Positions 26,081-34,668 are shown, counted from the stretch's first letter. The stretch is DNA of 35,279 nt from Flavobacteriia bacterium (GCA_947464135.1 CANHVK010000017.1:1-35279), one strand, 5' to 3'. Program-made: numbers and translations. Notes: generated by a model not told the origin, from the letters alone.

Positions 26081-26088
26081 TAACTTTG
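26081..26088 (+). promoter_or_regulatory. -7 box of the propeller T9SS gene
   Basis: TAACTTTG is an exact TAnnTTTG match, 26 bases before the ATG at 26115. No clear TTTG -33 box is present at 19-21 bases upstream. Confidence 0.5.
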
Positions 26089-26114
26089 CACTTGATTTTT
26101 AAAACTATTTCGAA

Positions 26115-28775
26115 ATGAAACAATTTTTATTTATACTTTTTTTAATTATATATTCTGAATTAAGCTCACAAATAATAGAGATAAAAAATTCTTTCGTTTT
26201 TGGAGGGGTAGATTCAGATAGTATTGTAAAAATAACAGCTGATAATCAAAATAATATTTATTCTGTTGGTCATTTTTATGGAGAAATAGATTTAAATCAT
26301 GACTCGATAGAAAAGAATATTTATCAGTCAATTGGATTGAGTGATTTCTTCATACAAAAAACAAATACTAATGGGGAATTTGTTTGGGGAAAAAGATTTG
26401 GAGCTGATTCTATAGATAAAATTTCTAACATAATTTATTTTGATAATAAATTATTTATTACTGGTCAATTCAGTAAAACTATTAAACTTGATAATATTGA
26501 ACTTAAATCAAACGGTAAATTAGATGCATTTATAGCAGCGTTAGATACATATGGAAATGTAATTTGGGCAAATTCTTATGGAGGGGTTTCTAATGATGTT
26601 TTCTCGACTTGTTTAATAAATAACTCTGGGATAATTATTTCAGGTCTATTTACCGGAAACATTATGAATCAAACAACTAATGGATCATTGATAATATCCA
26701 AGTTAAAATTAGATGGATCACAATTAATTTGGTCTAAATCACTTGGTGAAAATTTTAAAATTAACCCAAAAAGTTCTGTTTTTGATTCACAAGGTAATAT
26801 AATCTTAACGGGTAGTTTTGTAGGTGAAAAAATTGATTTTAACCCTACTACTACAAAAGATTCCTTACTTTCTTCTGAGAAAAAACCGAACACTACATTT
26901 TACACACACGATGCTTTTATATTAAAACTTAATTTCAATGGCGATTTTATGTTTGTCAAAAAAATCGGAGGAAGTACCGGAGATGATATAATTTTAGACG
27001 TTTTTTCTAATAAAGATAAAATAGCAATAACAGGGCAAATATCAGGTAGTATAGTTTTTGGTGATGGCACAACTAGTAAAACAATCATTAGTAATGGAAA
27101 AGAAGATATTTTCGTTGCACTTTACACCGATCTCGGAGAATTAGTTTGGGTGAAAAACACAGGAGGACCTAAAACAGATTTTGGAAAATCAGTATACTTA
27201 GATTCTAATTCGAATGTTTATGTTACTGGAACTTTCTTTGATACTGACGGAAAAGGTGTCGATTTTGATCCATCAACCAAAGTATTTAAATTAAATAGTT
27301 CTACTTCTCAAAATGCATTTATTTGGGTACTTTCTTCAAATGGAGAATATTTATTTGCAAACTCAATTGGAGGATCTGGAGTAGATAATGGTTTAAATGT
27401 ATATCAACAAAATAAAAACATTTTTATTTCGGGATTATTTGAAGGAAAGATTAATATTAATGATAAAACCTATAATTCTCAAGGTAAATCAGATATCTTT
27501 ATTATAAAGTATACGTTTTTATGTAATTCAATAAATTTTAATTTAAATACAGGAGATAGTATAGTAATCTGTAGTAATGAAACGGCTAAACTAACCAGTA
27601 ATTATCCAATAAATTCAATTTTTAATTGGTATAGAGATGGAATTTTAATTTCAAACAATTCTATCTTAGACAATATAAACATTGCAGGTATATATAATTT
27701 AAAAGTTAAATATAATTTTTGTGAACAAACTAGTAATCCTGTGAAAGTTAGAGTTAATGAGATTCCTAATGCATATATTTATTCTTATGGAAAAATTGAT
27801 TTTTGTCAAGGAGACTCCTTATTATTAATAGCCAAAGGCGGAAATAATTATAACTGGAATAATCTATTTTATAATGACTCTATTTATATAAAAGAAGGCG
27901 GTAAATATACCGTTAAAGTAACAGATAATAAAAACTGTTCAAACACTGCATATATAGATATAAACAATGGAACAATTCCATTAAGCGAGGAAATATGTTT
28001 GGTTACTTGTGTAAATAATATGAATCAAATTATTTGGAAAAATTCAGATAATTTAAATAAAGTGAAATATAGAATATACAAACAGAGTAAGTTAAATAGC
28101 TCTTTTGAAAAAGTTCATGAACAACTTTCTACAGAATTATCACAATGGATTGATTCAAACTCATCAAACCAATTAGAACGATACAAAATTTCTGTTATTG
28201 ACTATTGTGGAAATGAAAGTCAACTTAGCAATAATCATACAACAATCGTACTTAGTAGTAACTTAGGTGTAAATGGAACTGTAAATTTATCTTGGAATCC
28301 ATATGAAGGTTTTGAATATGATAATTTTGAAATTTGGAGAAGCACAGATGGGAAATATTTCACAAAAATATCAAGTGTAGCAAATAACACGTATATATAT
28401 ATTGATAACAATCTTGTAACCAACACATACTATCAAATAAGAATTAACAAAAAAGAAGAGTGTACTCCAACTAAAAGAGGAATAAATTTTGTTGGTAGCA
28501 ATATTATTTCAAAAGATGGAAAAAATCTAGATTTAAATTCTTTAAATATACATCATTTAAATTTTTATCCTAATCCAACGAATGGTATTGTAACAATAGA
28601 AAATTTAAATGATTTAATAGGAGAGTCCATTTATTTTTCAGACGTAACTGGAAGAAAAATTTTTCAAACTACCATTACAAAATCTACTGAAAATATTGAT
28701 TTAAAAGATTTAAATAAAGGTGCATATTTTGTGACATCTAACCAGAAATTCTTAACTAAATTAATTATTGAATAA
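26115..28775 (+). CDS. secreted beta-propeller protein with T9SS type A sorting domain
   Basis: An 886-residue extracellular protein. Signal peptide at residues 1-19 (FLFILFLIIYSELSSQ). The next 450 residues carry SBBP-like propeller repeats: seven blade ends of the form (W/V)xK/NxxGG can be read (FVFGGV, GKRFGAD, ANSYGGV, SKSLGEN, VKKIGGS, VKNTGGP, ANSIGGS), with NNIYSVGHF, NKLFITGQF, GNIILTGSF-type strands between, suggesting one seven-bladed propeller. Two Ig/PKD-like domains follow (about 475-625, with NWYRDG and CQGDSLLLIAKGG), then a fibronectin-like domain. The end, LNFYPNPTNGIVTIEN... GAYFVTSNQKFLTKLIIE, is a classic type A sorting signal for the T9SS, removed on export. Binding partner unknown. 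It stands alone behind its own promoter. Confidence 0.88.
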   Translation: MKQFLFILFLIIYSELSSQIIEIKNSFVFGGVDSDSIVKITADNQNNIYSVGHFYGEIDLNHDSIEKNIYQSIGLSDFFIQKTNTNGEFVWGKRFGADSIDKISNIIYFDNKLFITGQFSKTIKLDNIELKSNGKLDAFIAALDTYGNVIWANSYGGVSNDVFSTCLINNSGIIISGLFTGNIMNQTTNGSLIISKLKLDGSQLIWSKSLGENFKINPKSSVFDSQGNIILTGSFVGEKIDFNPTTTKDSLLSSEKKPNTTFYTHDAFILKLNFNGDFMFVKKIGGSTGDDIILDVFSNKDKIAITGQISGSIVFGDGTTSKTIISNGKEDIFVALYTDLGELVWVKNTGGPKTDFGKSVYLDSNSNVYVTGTFFDTDGKGVDFDPSTKVFKLNSSTSQNAFIWVLSSNGEYLFANSIGGSGVDNGLNVYQQNKNIFISGLFEGKININDKTYNSQGKSDIFIIKYTFLCNSINFNLNTGDSIVICSNETAKLTSNYPINSIFNWYRDGILISNNSILDNINIAGIYNLKVKYNFCEQTSNPVKVRVNEIPNAYIYSYGKIDFCQGDSLLLIAKGGNNYNWNNLFYNDSIYIKEGGKYTVKVTDNKNCSNTAYIDINNGTIPLSEEICLVTCVNNMNQIIWKNSDNLNKVKYRIYKQSKLNSSFEKVHEQLSTELSQWIDSNSSNQLERYKISVIDYCGNESQLSNNHTTIVLSSNLGVNGTVNLSWNPYEGFEYDNFEIWRSTDGKYFTKISSVANNTYIYIDNNLVTNTYYQIRINKKEECTPTKRGINFVGSNIISKDGKNLDLNSLNIHHLNFYPNPTNGIVTIENLNDLIGESIYFSDVTGRKIFQTTITKSTENIDLKDLNKGAYFVTSNQKFLTKLIIE

Positions 28776-28779
28776 AAAA

Positions 28780-28812
28780 TTAATCCCTGCTTTTATAAAA
28801 AACAGGGATTAA
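28780..28812 (-). terminator. rho-independent terminator between convergent genes
   Basis: ttaatccctg (28780-28789) pairs perfectly with cagggattaa (28803-28812) around a 13-base loop. The A-run at 28774-28779 gives a U-run after the hairpin for reverse-strand transcripts, so it best serves the Gly-rich membrane protein gene; the hairpin also lies just after the forward gene's stop. Confidence 0.7.
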
Positions 28813-28866
28813 AAGAATATTTATGCAATAAAATGTTGTTATGTAATTCATAAACAAGGATCTTAT

Positions 28867-29367
28867 TTATATTTTCTTATCTAACACATCTAATTCAAGG
28901 TGTGTTCCTTCCGTATGTAAAACATGTTCGGCACGTTCAATCTCCTCCAACGTTCCATTTACAATAACCAAAAAACGACCCTCCTTGATGTGTTGTTCAT
29001 ATTTCACAATATGATCCGAATGAAATCCAATTGTTGTCAAAATACTAAACAAACCTGATCCTACTACTCCTATCTCTGCACCAGCAATAGCACCTACCAA
29101 AGCACCTGCTCCGTATAGAAATCCCAACCCTGGTACAGCGAAAATTCCTAAACCAGTTAACAAACCCAATGTAGTGGTTGCCACCACGCCTAATCCTGTT
29201 GCTTTCACGCGCATATCATCCAACGATTTAACGTGAACGTGATCATCAACAATCTCCGCCTGACCGATTAACGATGTTTTCTCCATTGGAAACTCAGCAT
29301 CTTTCAAACGCTCTAATGCTTTTATTGCTAATTCGTGATTTTCATATATTGCTACTTGTGATTTCAT
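28867..29367 (-). CDS. Gly-rich membrane protein, general-stress-like
   Basis: A 166-residue protein. The N terminus MKSQVAIYENHELAIKALERL and the part from residue 125 on (HIKEGRFLVIVNGTLEEIERAEHVL) look like two halves of a small alpha/beta fold, as in proteins annotated general stress protein or YflT-like. They flank a hydrophobic, Gly-rich stretch (about residues 60-115: GLGVVATTTLGLLTGLGIF... GAGALVGAIAGAEIGVVG), probably a hairpin of two membrane helices with small-residue packing. The function is unknown; stress induction is only suggested by family naming. A near -7 box (TACCTTCG, reverse strand, 29391-29398) precedes it, so it is likely monocistronic. Confidence 0.72.
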   Translation of the reverse strand: MKSQVAIYENHELAIKALERLKDAEFPMEKTSLIGQAEIVDDHVHVKSLDDMRVKATGLGVVATTTLGLLTGLGIFAVPGLGFLYGAGALVGAIAGAEIGVVGSGLFSILTTIGFHSDHIVKYEQHIKEGRFLVIVNGTLEEIERAEHVLHTEGTHLELDVLDKKI

Positions 29368-29455
29368 AATCTTTACATTTTAATTCCTTACGAAGGTAGG
29401 ATAAGATTTAAAAGGAAAGAATGATAAAAGTCAGTTATTTGTTTATTATTTAGCT

Positions 29456-29478
29456 CCGCTGGATTTGTAATCTAGCGG
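29456..29478. repeat. REP-like hairpin next to the transposase remnant
   Basis: ccgctggat (29456-29464) and atctagcgg (29470-29478) form a 9-base stem with one G-U pair and a 5-base loop. The sequence is close to the REP-type hairpins (CCGCTGGATTTGTAATCC...) that I know from Bacteroidota, which accompany REP-associated tyrosine transposases. It lies 36 bases beyond the stop of such a gene remnant. Confidence 0.65.
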
Positions 29479-29514
29479 TTCATGTCTCAATTGCTAACTA
29501 AATTGATTTATCGT

Positions 29515-29637
29515 TCAATACTTGACTAACATTTGACCGATTTTTTCAACTTCCAAAACACTTTCCATTTCCTGATAATTATTTGCAGATGAATACTTCC
29601 ATTGATAACCTTTATCTACAAACCTTGCTTTTACTGG
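29515..29637 (-). pseudogene. C-terminal remnant of REP-associated tyrosine transposase (RAYT, Y1_Tnp)
   Basis: Reverse-strand translation from 29637 to the TGA at 29515-29517 gives about 40 residues: PVKARFVDKGYQWKYSSANN, then YQEMESVLEVEKIGQ and MLVKY. The W-K-Y-S-S-A block and the P-V-x-A-x-(I/F)-V start are the hallmark end of RAYT transposases (usual form NPVRAGIV...WKYSSA). Upstream in this frame a TAA at 29641-29643 comes right after, and nothing transposase-like is seen beyond about 29640, so the N-terminal four fifths (including the HUH and Tyr residues) are deleted. It cannot be active. The rest of the 408-base gap holds the REP hairpin, a run of nine C (29671-29679), and the 74-base repeat. 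Confidence 0.75.
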
Positions 29638-29675
29638 GAATTAAGGGAGGTGACAATTTTATCTGGTCATCCCCC

Positions 29676-29749
29676 CCCCTTTCCACCTTCACTTCCATGA
29701 GTTCAGTATAAACTTGGGGGAAACAAAAAAACCGCCACAAGGGCGGTTT
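29676..29749. repeat. 74-base repeat, copy A (with terminator)
   Basis: Ungapped pairing with 34595-34668: 65 of 74 bases are the same. The terminator hairpin and its A-run are nearly identical (one loop base differs), and the conserved part extends 50 bases beyond it (cccctttccaccttcact... aaactt.ggggaaac). Differences cluster in the middle. Each copy lies directly downstream of a reverse-strand secreted-protein gene. Confidence 0.75.
29729..29749 (-). terminator. rho-independent terminator of the fibronectin-like repeat gene
   Basis: aaaccgcc (29729-29736) pairs with ggcggttt (29742-29749) around a 5-base loop; the A-run at 29725-29731 is the U-run of the reverse-strand transcript, 27 bases beyond the stop codon. 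Confidence 0.85.
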
Positions 29750-29775
29750 GATCTATAACTAAAATATTAATTTGT

Positions 29776-32700
29776 TTAGTACCTTCTAACTGCCCTTACA
29801 GCTCCAGTAAATTTTACATCATAATCCTGTGTATCACCATTACTTAAACCAACCAATACGGCAATACCAGAACTATAAGAAGTACTAGTCCAATAATATA
29901 TTGGATTGAAATTACCAATATTGTTAACTTGTAAGTTTCTATATGCCATTCTTAATTCTGAACTATTAGGTAAATACCAATCTGTTTTGGAGTTTAACAC
30001 CAAATTATAGCATAATCGAGCAGCATTGTTTTGATCCGTGCAATTTGTGATAATATTATTTGTGTTTTCAAATCCTCCTCCTAAATTCCAATTAGAGTTA
30101 TAAATATTTGAGCTCTCACATCCCCAAGCAATACCATTACTTTGGTCATTCGCAGCAATTTCTAAATATCTCCATCCATTTGTTACTTCTCCTTTATCAT
30201 AAAAAACAAAACCTCCACCAGTGCCTTTATAACCTACAGATAGTGTTTTAAATGAAAATTCATTTCCAAAAACCATTAAATAGTCATTTGTTTTAGCAAA
30301 AGCTTTTACATAATATGTAGTATTTGGTTCTAAATCTGCAGTTACTGAAAAATCTCCTATTGTGTTACCAGGTGCTTGAATAGTAGTCCCTAAATTAGCA
30401 TAAGAAATACCAGGCTTATCACTTATAAGGAATCCTTTCTCCGTAAATAAATATCCATTTGAATTAGCATTAGATCCAGTTAAATAAGCACCGTTAGAAA
30501 AAATTTTTGATGGTATCTGAGTTTGTATTACAGGTGCAGTAGCCGTTTTAAACGTTAGCACTGATCCATATACAGTATCTCTTGTATAAGGATAATAAGA
30601 ATCATTTGTGTTAACTAATACAGCTTTCGCATAATAAGTAGTATTAGGTTCTAATTTCTTATACGCTTGAACTAATGAATCTGGAGAATTATACCAATTG
30701 TCAGCTAAAATAATTTCGGCACTATTAAATTCAGGATTTGATTTTTTAGAAACCAAAACATAAATGGTATTCGAAGAATTCTTCGGCTTGGAAAGAATTT
30801 TTGCTTTAAACTCTGCTGAAGCAAATGTTATTTTAGAAACAGAAACAGTCTGTACTTTTAAATCAGCAGTGTTAAACGATAATTCATTACCATAAGAAAT
30901 ACCCACAGAATTTTTAGCAAAAGCTCTTACATAATATTTAGTATTCATCTGAAGACCACTAACACTAACAATATTATAGTAATAGTCATAGATTACTTTA
31001 TCAGTAATCGTAGGATTAGTGTGAGTTGCTACACAATATCCTTTTTCTGTAATATCATCCCCACCATCATCTACAACTGTAGAATATAAACTTGCCGTAT
31101 GTAACTGTATATTATTTATCGAATCAGTAGAAATAGTTGGCAGTTTAATTTCTCCTGTTTTAAATGAAACTTGATTTCCATATAATGCAGTATTATTCGA
31201 GTTGCTTTTGACATAAGCACGAACATAATACAATGTATTTGATTTTAAACCAGTTGCTTGAGTTTGAAAAGTAGAACGATAATTATCAGCCCAAAAAGTC
31301 ATATCATTTATAGTAGGATTGATTGAAGTACTTAAACAAAACCCTAAAGTATACATGCCAGTTAATGTACTATCACTTACTTTACCAGAAAGATTTGCTT
31401 TAATTCCTTTATTATTAATTACGTTATTCGTAGTCAAAGTAATATTTTTTGTAGTAAAAGTCACCTCATTACCATAAACATAGCTATTATTCAATCTGAC
31501 ATATGCTTTCATATAATACGTTGAGTTTGGTAATAAATCTGAAGCAGTAGCACTAAAGGCATTCCCACCATTCCAATTGATCACTGTATTATCCTTATTG
31601 GTAGGATTTGTTTTTAAACTATAACAAAAGCCTTTTTCATTAAAATTTATTCCATTTGGATTCTTAACTTCTCCGTAAAAAACAGCCTCAAACAAACTTA
31701 TTTCTTTTACATCAGTTGTTGTAACTTCTAATGTTAAGGTATTAAATTTAATTGCATTACCATAGGATTCACCTGCACTATTAAGAGCATATGCACGCGC
31801 ATAATATGTAGTATTTGGCACCAAATAATTAACAATTGATTGAATAGTGGAAGAACTATTTAAATTATTAAAAACAAATATGTCGTTTACAGTTGGAGTT
31901 GAAGTTGTTCCAATACATACACCCAACTTTTGAATTGAATCACCCCCATGGTTTATGACCTTACCAGTGACTAAAGCATTGACATACCCTACACTGTCAA
32001 CACTTATAGTTTGAACATTTGGCTTTAAGACTTTCAAAGTAGAGAAGTTCAATTCATTTCCATATGAAATTCCCATAGAATTCTCAGCAAAAGCTCTCAC
32101 ATAATAGCTCGTACTATGATTTAAATACGTAATTTTTTTAGAGAAATTAGAAATTGTATCACAATAAAAAACTTGATCAGCATTCGTAAAATTTAAACCA
32201 GCTTTTGTTCCTAAAATAAATCCTATTTTGGGTTGCTGATTTCCTGAATTAGTTAATGATCCAACAAAAGTAGCTTCACGATAATTAATATTGTTTACAG
32301 AAATAGTTGAAACACTTGGTAATTTAACATCCATTGTATTGATTACCATTTCATTTCCATAAGCAGTACCTTTCGTATTTACAGCATAAGCTCTAATAAA
32401 ATATTTTTGATTTGATTTTAACTCAAAAATTGAATCTGTTATAGTACCTACTGAGCTACCAAAACTATTTGAAAATGTCTTTCCAGCTGTTGTAGGATTA
32501 GGATTCTCACCTATACAAAAACCTCTCTTCAGTACTGTCTCACCACCATCATCAGAAACTGTATGAGTTACTTTTAAATATCTTCTCATTGTAGGTGCGC
32601 CAAGGACTATTTCTTCTACTTTATTTGTTGCAACCGTTGGAAGTTTACCTGCTGTAGAAAATCCAACCACACTTTCCGCTGTTTTTGCGTGAATTGCATA

Positions 32701-33075
32701 TGGAACACTAATAAATTGATTTACAGTAGATAAAACATAATTCTCTCCCCCTTTAGGATCAATTTCATTCTTAATAAAATATTCACCTTTTGACCAATCT
32801 ATAGCAGAAAAAATTCCTGACACTATTTTTCCAGTACCAATTTCCAAGGTAATTAACCCATTTTCATTGGAAAGAATATTGTGTGTTTCTTGATAAACAG
32901 CAACTCCTTGTGTTGAACCTTGTAGTATTGAAATTTTTACCCCTATTTTCTGATTTGAAATTAAAGCACTATTTTGGTCTCTAACAACAGCTTGATAACC
33001 AAATTTTTGTGGTGATTGAGCTAAAATTAGCGTGTTTATTAAAATGATAATAAATAAAAAATAAATTTTTTTCAT
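29776..33075 (-). CDS. large exported protein with eight fibronectin-like repeats and DUF1566-like C terminus
   Basis: From the ATG at 33075 it has 1099 residues and a good signal peptide (KKIYFLFIIILINTLILAQ); an ATG at 33111 lies upstream of a likely promoter and is rejected. Residues about 20-150 form the N-terminal module PQKFGYQAVVRDQN... SVPYAIHAKTA seen in many Bacteroidota surface proteins. Eight repeats of about 95 residues follow, each ending in N-(T/S)-x-Y-Y-(V/A/M)-(R/K)-A-x-A-x-N-x-x-G-x-x-Y-G-N-E-x-x-F-x-T; for example YYVRAFAENSMGISYGNEL and YYARAYALNSAGESYGNAI. The last 150 residues (GGGFVFYDKGEVTNGWRYLE... WYLPNSSELRMAY... YYWTSTSY... AVRAVRRY) match DUF1566-like C termini. 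There is no type A sorting domain, so the export route past the outer membrane is unclear. Adhesion is a guess. Confidence 0.83.
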   Translation of the reverse strand: MKKIYFLFIIILINTLILAQSPQKFGYQAVVRDQNSALISNQKIGVKISILQGSTQGVAVYQETHNILSNENGLITLEIGTGKIVSGIFSAIDWSKGEYFIKNEIDPKGGENYVLSTVNQFISVPYAIHAKTAESVVGFSTAGKLPTVATNKVEEIVLGAPTMRRYLKVTHTVSDDGGETVLKRGFCIGENPNPTTAGKTFSNSFGSSVGTITDSIFELKSNQKYFIRAYAVNTKGTAYGNEMVINTMDVKLPSVSTISVNNINYREATFVGSLTNSGNQQPKIGFILGTKAGLNFTNADQVFYCDTISNFSKKITYLNHSTSYYVRAFAENSMGISYGNELNFSTLKVLKPNVQTISVDSVGYVNALVTGKVINHGGDSIQKLGVCIGTTSTPTVNDIFVFNNLNSSSTIQSIVNYLVPNTTYYARAYALNSAGESYGNAIKFNTLTLEVTTTDVKEISLFEAVFYGEVKNPNGINFNEKGFCYSLKTNPTNKDNTVINWNGGNAFSATASDLLPNSTYYMKAYVRLNNSYVYGNEVTFTTKNITLTTNNVINNKGIKANLSGKVSDSTLTGMYTLGFCLSTSINPTINDMTFWADNYRSTFQTQATGLKSNTLYYVRAYVKSNSNNTALYGNQVSFKTGEIKLPTISTDSINNIQLHTASLYSTVVDDGGDDITEKGYCVATHTNPTITDKVIYDYYYNIVSVSGLQMNTKYYVRAFAKNSVGISYGNELSFNTADLKVQTVSVSKITFASAEFKAKILSKPKNSSNTIYVLVSKKSNPEFNSAEIILADNWYNSPDSLVQAYKKLEPNTTYYAKAVLVNTNDSYYPYTRDTVYGSVLTFKTATAPVIQTQIPSKIFSNGAYLTGSNANSNGYLFTEKGFLISDKPGISYANLGTTIQAPGNTIGDFSVTADLEPNTTYYVKAFAKTNDYLMVFGNEFSFKTLSVGYKGTGGGFVFYDKGEVTNGWRYLEIAANDQSNGIAWGCESSNIYNSNWNLGGGFENTNNIITNCTDQNNAARLCYNLVLNSKTDWYLPNSSELRMAYRNLQVNNIGNFNPIYYWTSTSYSSGIAVLVGLSNGDTQDYDVKFTGAVRAVRRY

Positions 33076-33090
33076 AGTATAATTTTTAAA

Positions 33091-33121
33091 CAAAAATAAG
33101 TACTTTTTCATAATAAATCAA
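33091..33121 (-). promoter_or_regulatory. promoter of the fibronectin-like repeat gene
   Basis: On the reverse strand TATTTTTG (33091-33098) matches TAnnTTTG, and a TTG (33119-33121) lies 20 bases upstream. The -7 box ends 15 bases before the ATG at 33075, which supports that start over 33111. The region is T-rich, so chance matches are possible. Confidence 0.5.
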
Positions 33122-33130
33122 TTATATAAT

Positions 33131-34501
33131 TTACTCCAAAACAATCTGTTTCGCTTGTATACTCACATTATTTGCATCTAGAATATGTAACACATACATT
33201 CCTTTTGCTCCTAACGTTTTTAATGGTATTTCAGTTTTCATTGAAGTAATAGGTGCATTATACACTTCTTTACCTAAAAGATCCATAATTCGGTATTTAT
33301 ATGCTTTTAACGCATCTAAATCCGACAATTCAAGCACTAATACATCCGATGTTGGATTTGGATAAACTAATAAACTCGTATATTGATTAGCTTTGATTCC
33401 AGTTGTTAGTTTAAATTTGATTTTTAGGATAGTATCATATTTTACACATGTATTTCCCACCGTATCCGCAACGATCATCGAGAATAAAGTAGAATCATTG
33501 CATCCGTTGCTGTTTTTGAAATTATACTGTATTTTATTTGTTCCAATTTTTGCTTTAGCTGGAACAAATTGGTTATTCTCAACACTTACACCTTTAAAAA
33601 CACCTCCTTGTGGTTCTGCGATTAATGAAACAGGTTTACCCGTAATAAAGGCAGGATAGTTAAAACTAGAAGAAATAGCCGTTTCTTTCGGACATCCTTC
33701 ATATAATTGTTTTATTTCTTGCTCGGTAAGTGCGCGGTTGTAGATGGCGATGTCGTCGAGGTAACCATTGTAAAATGAAACATATTCCGTTGATTTTGTT
33801 GGCGGATTATAACTTTCAATTGCACCAATTAAATTAATAAATAAATCATCTTTAGAAATTGATTGATTAATTCCGTAATATTTATAATTTAAATCATTTG
33901 AGATAGTTGTATCCAAATAAGCAACAAAATTAATTTTACTATCAATATAAAATGATAATTTATTTTTATTCTTTATTATAGTGATATTTTTCCAGTTTGC
34001 TTTACTGCTAATGTTATTATGTTTTGATTGCTCAGCTAATGCAAAACTTAAAATCGAACTATCTTCATAGGGTCTATTTTTTGGTAATAATTGCATAATA
34101 TTATATGACTCAAATTTTGTAGATGATTCTAAATTATAGTCTTTATGTCTTATTGCTCCACTGAGAATAGTGTTTCCTGATTCAAAATTGGAATTAATCC
34201 AAAGTGAAATTGAATATTCCTTTCTTTTATCTGAATAAAACATTATTGGATCTATTAAAGTAATTTTTGAATTTATTCCATTCATTAAAATAGCACTATT
34301 AGCTTTGTTATTTCTATCTGAAACAAATTCAATGTTATTATACTGATTTTTAATTTTATTACCACTTTCATCATCACAAGAATTATTGAATGGCATCCAA
34401 AATACAAGACCATTTGTTGGTATGTTTGTATATGTTTTTTGTGCTATCACATTCGATGCAAATACAATAGCTAAAATTAAAAACGAGTAAAATTTTATCA
34501 T
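33131..34501 (-). CDS. LamG-domain secreted protein with T9SS type A sorting domain
   Basis: A 456-residue exported protein: signal peptide (FYSFLILAIVFASNVIAQ), then a concanavalin-A/LamG-like beta sandwich at about residues 28-265 (GLVFWMPFNNSCDDESGNK at the start, YSISLWINSN, WKNITIIKNKNKLSFYID, and DDIAIYNRALTEQEIKQLYE at the end, the usual LamG-like finish). A linker with an Ig-like segment (SSFNYPAFITGKPVSLIAEP) follows. The C terminus LLVYPNPTSDVLVLELSD... GAKGMYVLHILDANNV is a type A T9SS sorting signal. LamG domains bind sugars or proteins; the ligand is unknown. It has its own -7 box, and no clear terminator separates it from the next gene 55 bases on. Confidence 0.9.
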   Translation of the reverse strand: MIKFYSFLILAIVFASNVIAQKTYTNIPTNGLVFWMPFNNSCDDESGNKIKNQYNNIEFVSDRNNKANSAILMNGINSKITLIDPIMFYSDKRKEYSISLWINSNFESGNTILSGAIRHKDYNLESSTKFESYNIMQLLPKNRPYEDSSILSFALAEQSKHNNISSKANWKNITIIKNKNKLSFYIDSKINFVAYLDTTISNDLNYKYYGINQSISKDDLFINLIGAIESYNPPTKSTEYVSFYNGYLDDIAIYNRALTEQEIKQLYEGCPKETAISSSFNYPAFITGKPVSLIAEPQGGVFKGVSVENNQFVPAKAKIGTNKIQYNFKNSNGCNDSTLFSMIVADTVGNTCVKYDTILKIKFKLTTGIKANQYTSLLVYPNPTSDVLVLELSDLDALKAYKYRIMDLLGKEVYNAPITSMKTEIPLKTLGAKGMYVLHILDANNVSIQAKQIVLE

Positions 34502-34521
34502 TTGCTTATTTTGATTTTAAA

Positions 34522-34529
34522 CAAATATA
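34522..34529 (-). promoter_or_regulatory. -7 box of the LamG gene
   Basis: TATATTTG on the reverse strand is an exact TAnnTTTG match ending 20 bases before the ATG. No TTTG is seen at the -33 position, only T-rich sequence. Confidence 0.5.
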
Positions 34530-34594
34530 TAAATTTCTTTTACAGAGAGTTTTTTAAAAATGAGTTCGATTTATAGTTAGAAAATGGTGTCATA

Positions 34595-34668
34595 CCCCTT
34601 TCCACCTTCACTTCACCAAGTTCATTGCAAACTTAGGGGAAACAAAAAAACCGCCACTAGGGCGGTTT
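34595..34668. repeat. 74-base repeat, copy B (with terminator)
   Basis: Partner of 29676-29749 (65 of 74 identical, no gaps). It starts four bases after tcat, which also precedes the C-run of copy A. The central part, ccttcacttcaccaagttca, looks like a diverged form of the CCTTCGACT...CTCAG repeat family seen at 12646. Confidence 0.75.
34648..34668 (-). terminator. rho-independent terminator of the right-edge T9SS gene
   Basis: aaaccgcc (34648-34655) pairs with ggcggttt (34661-34668), loop actag; the A-run at 34644-34650 gives the U-run. It lies 29 bases beyond the stop of the reverse-strand gene. Confidence 0.85.

Noticed and set aside
26146-28426. Several reverse-strand open frames inside the propeller gene
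   Set aside because: They lie opposite a well-supported gene, are not recognisable as proteins and follow its codon pattern in mirror image.
29776-33075. Recent tandem duplication at DNA level in the fibronectin-like repeats
   Set aside because: The repeats share the amino-acid pattern but their DNA differs too much for a recent copy event.
33076-33111. First ATG of the fibronectin-like repeat gene at 33111
   Set aside because: A promoter-like pair lies between it and the next ATG, and the second ATG gives a cleaner signal peptide.
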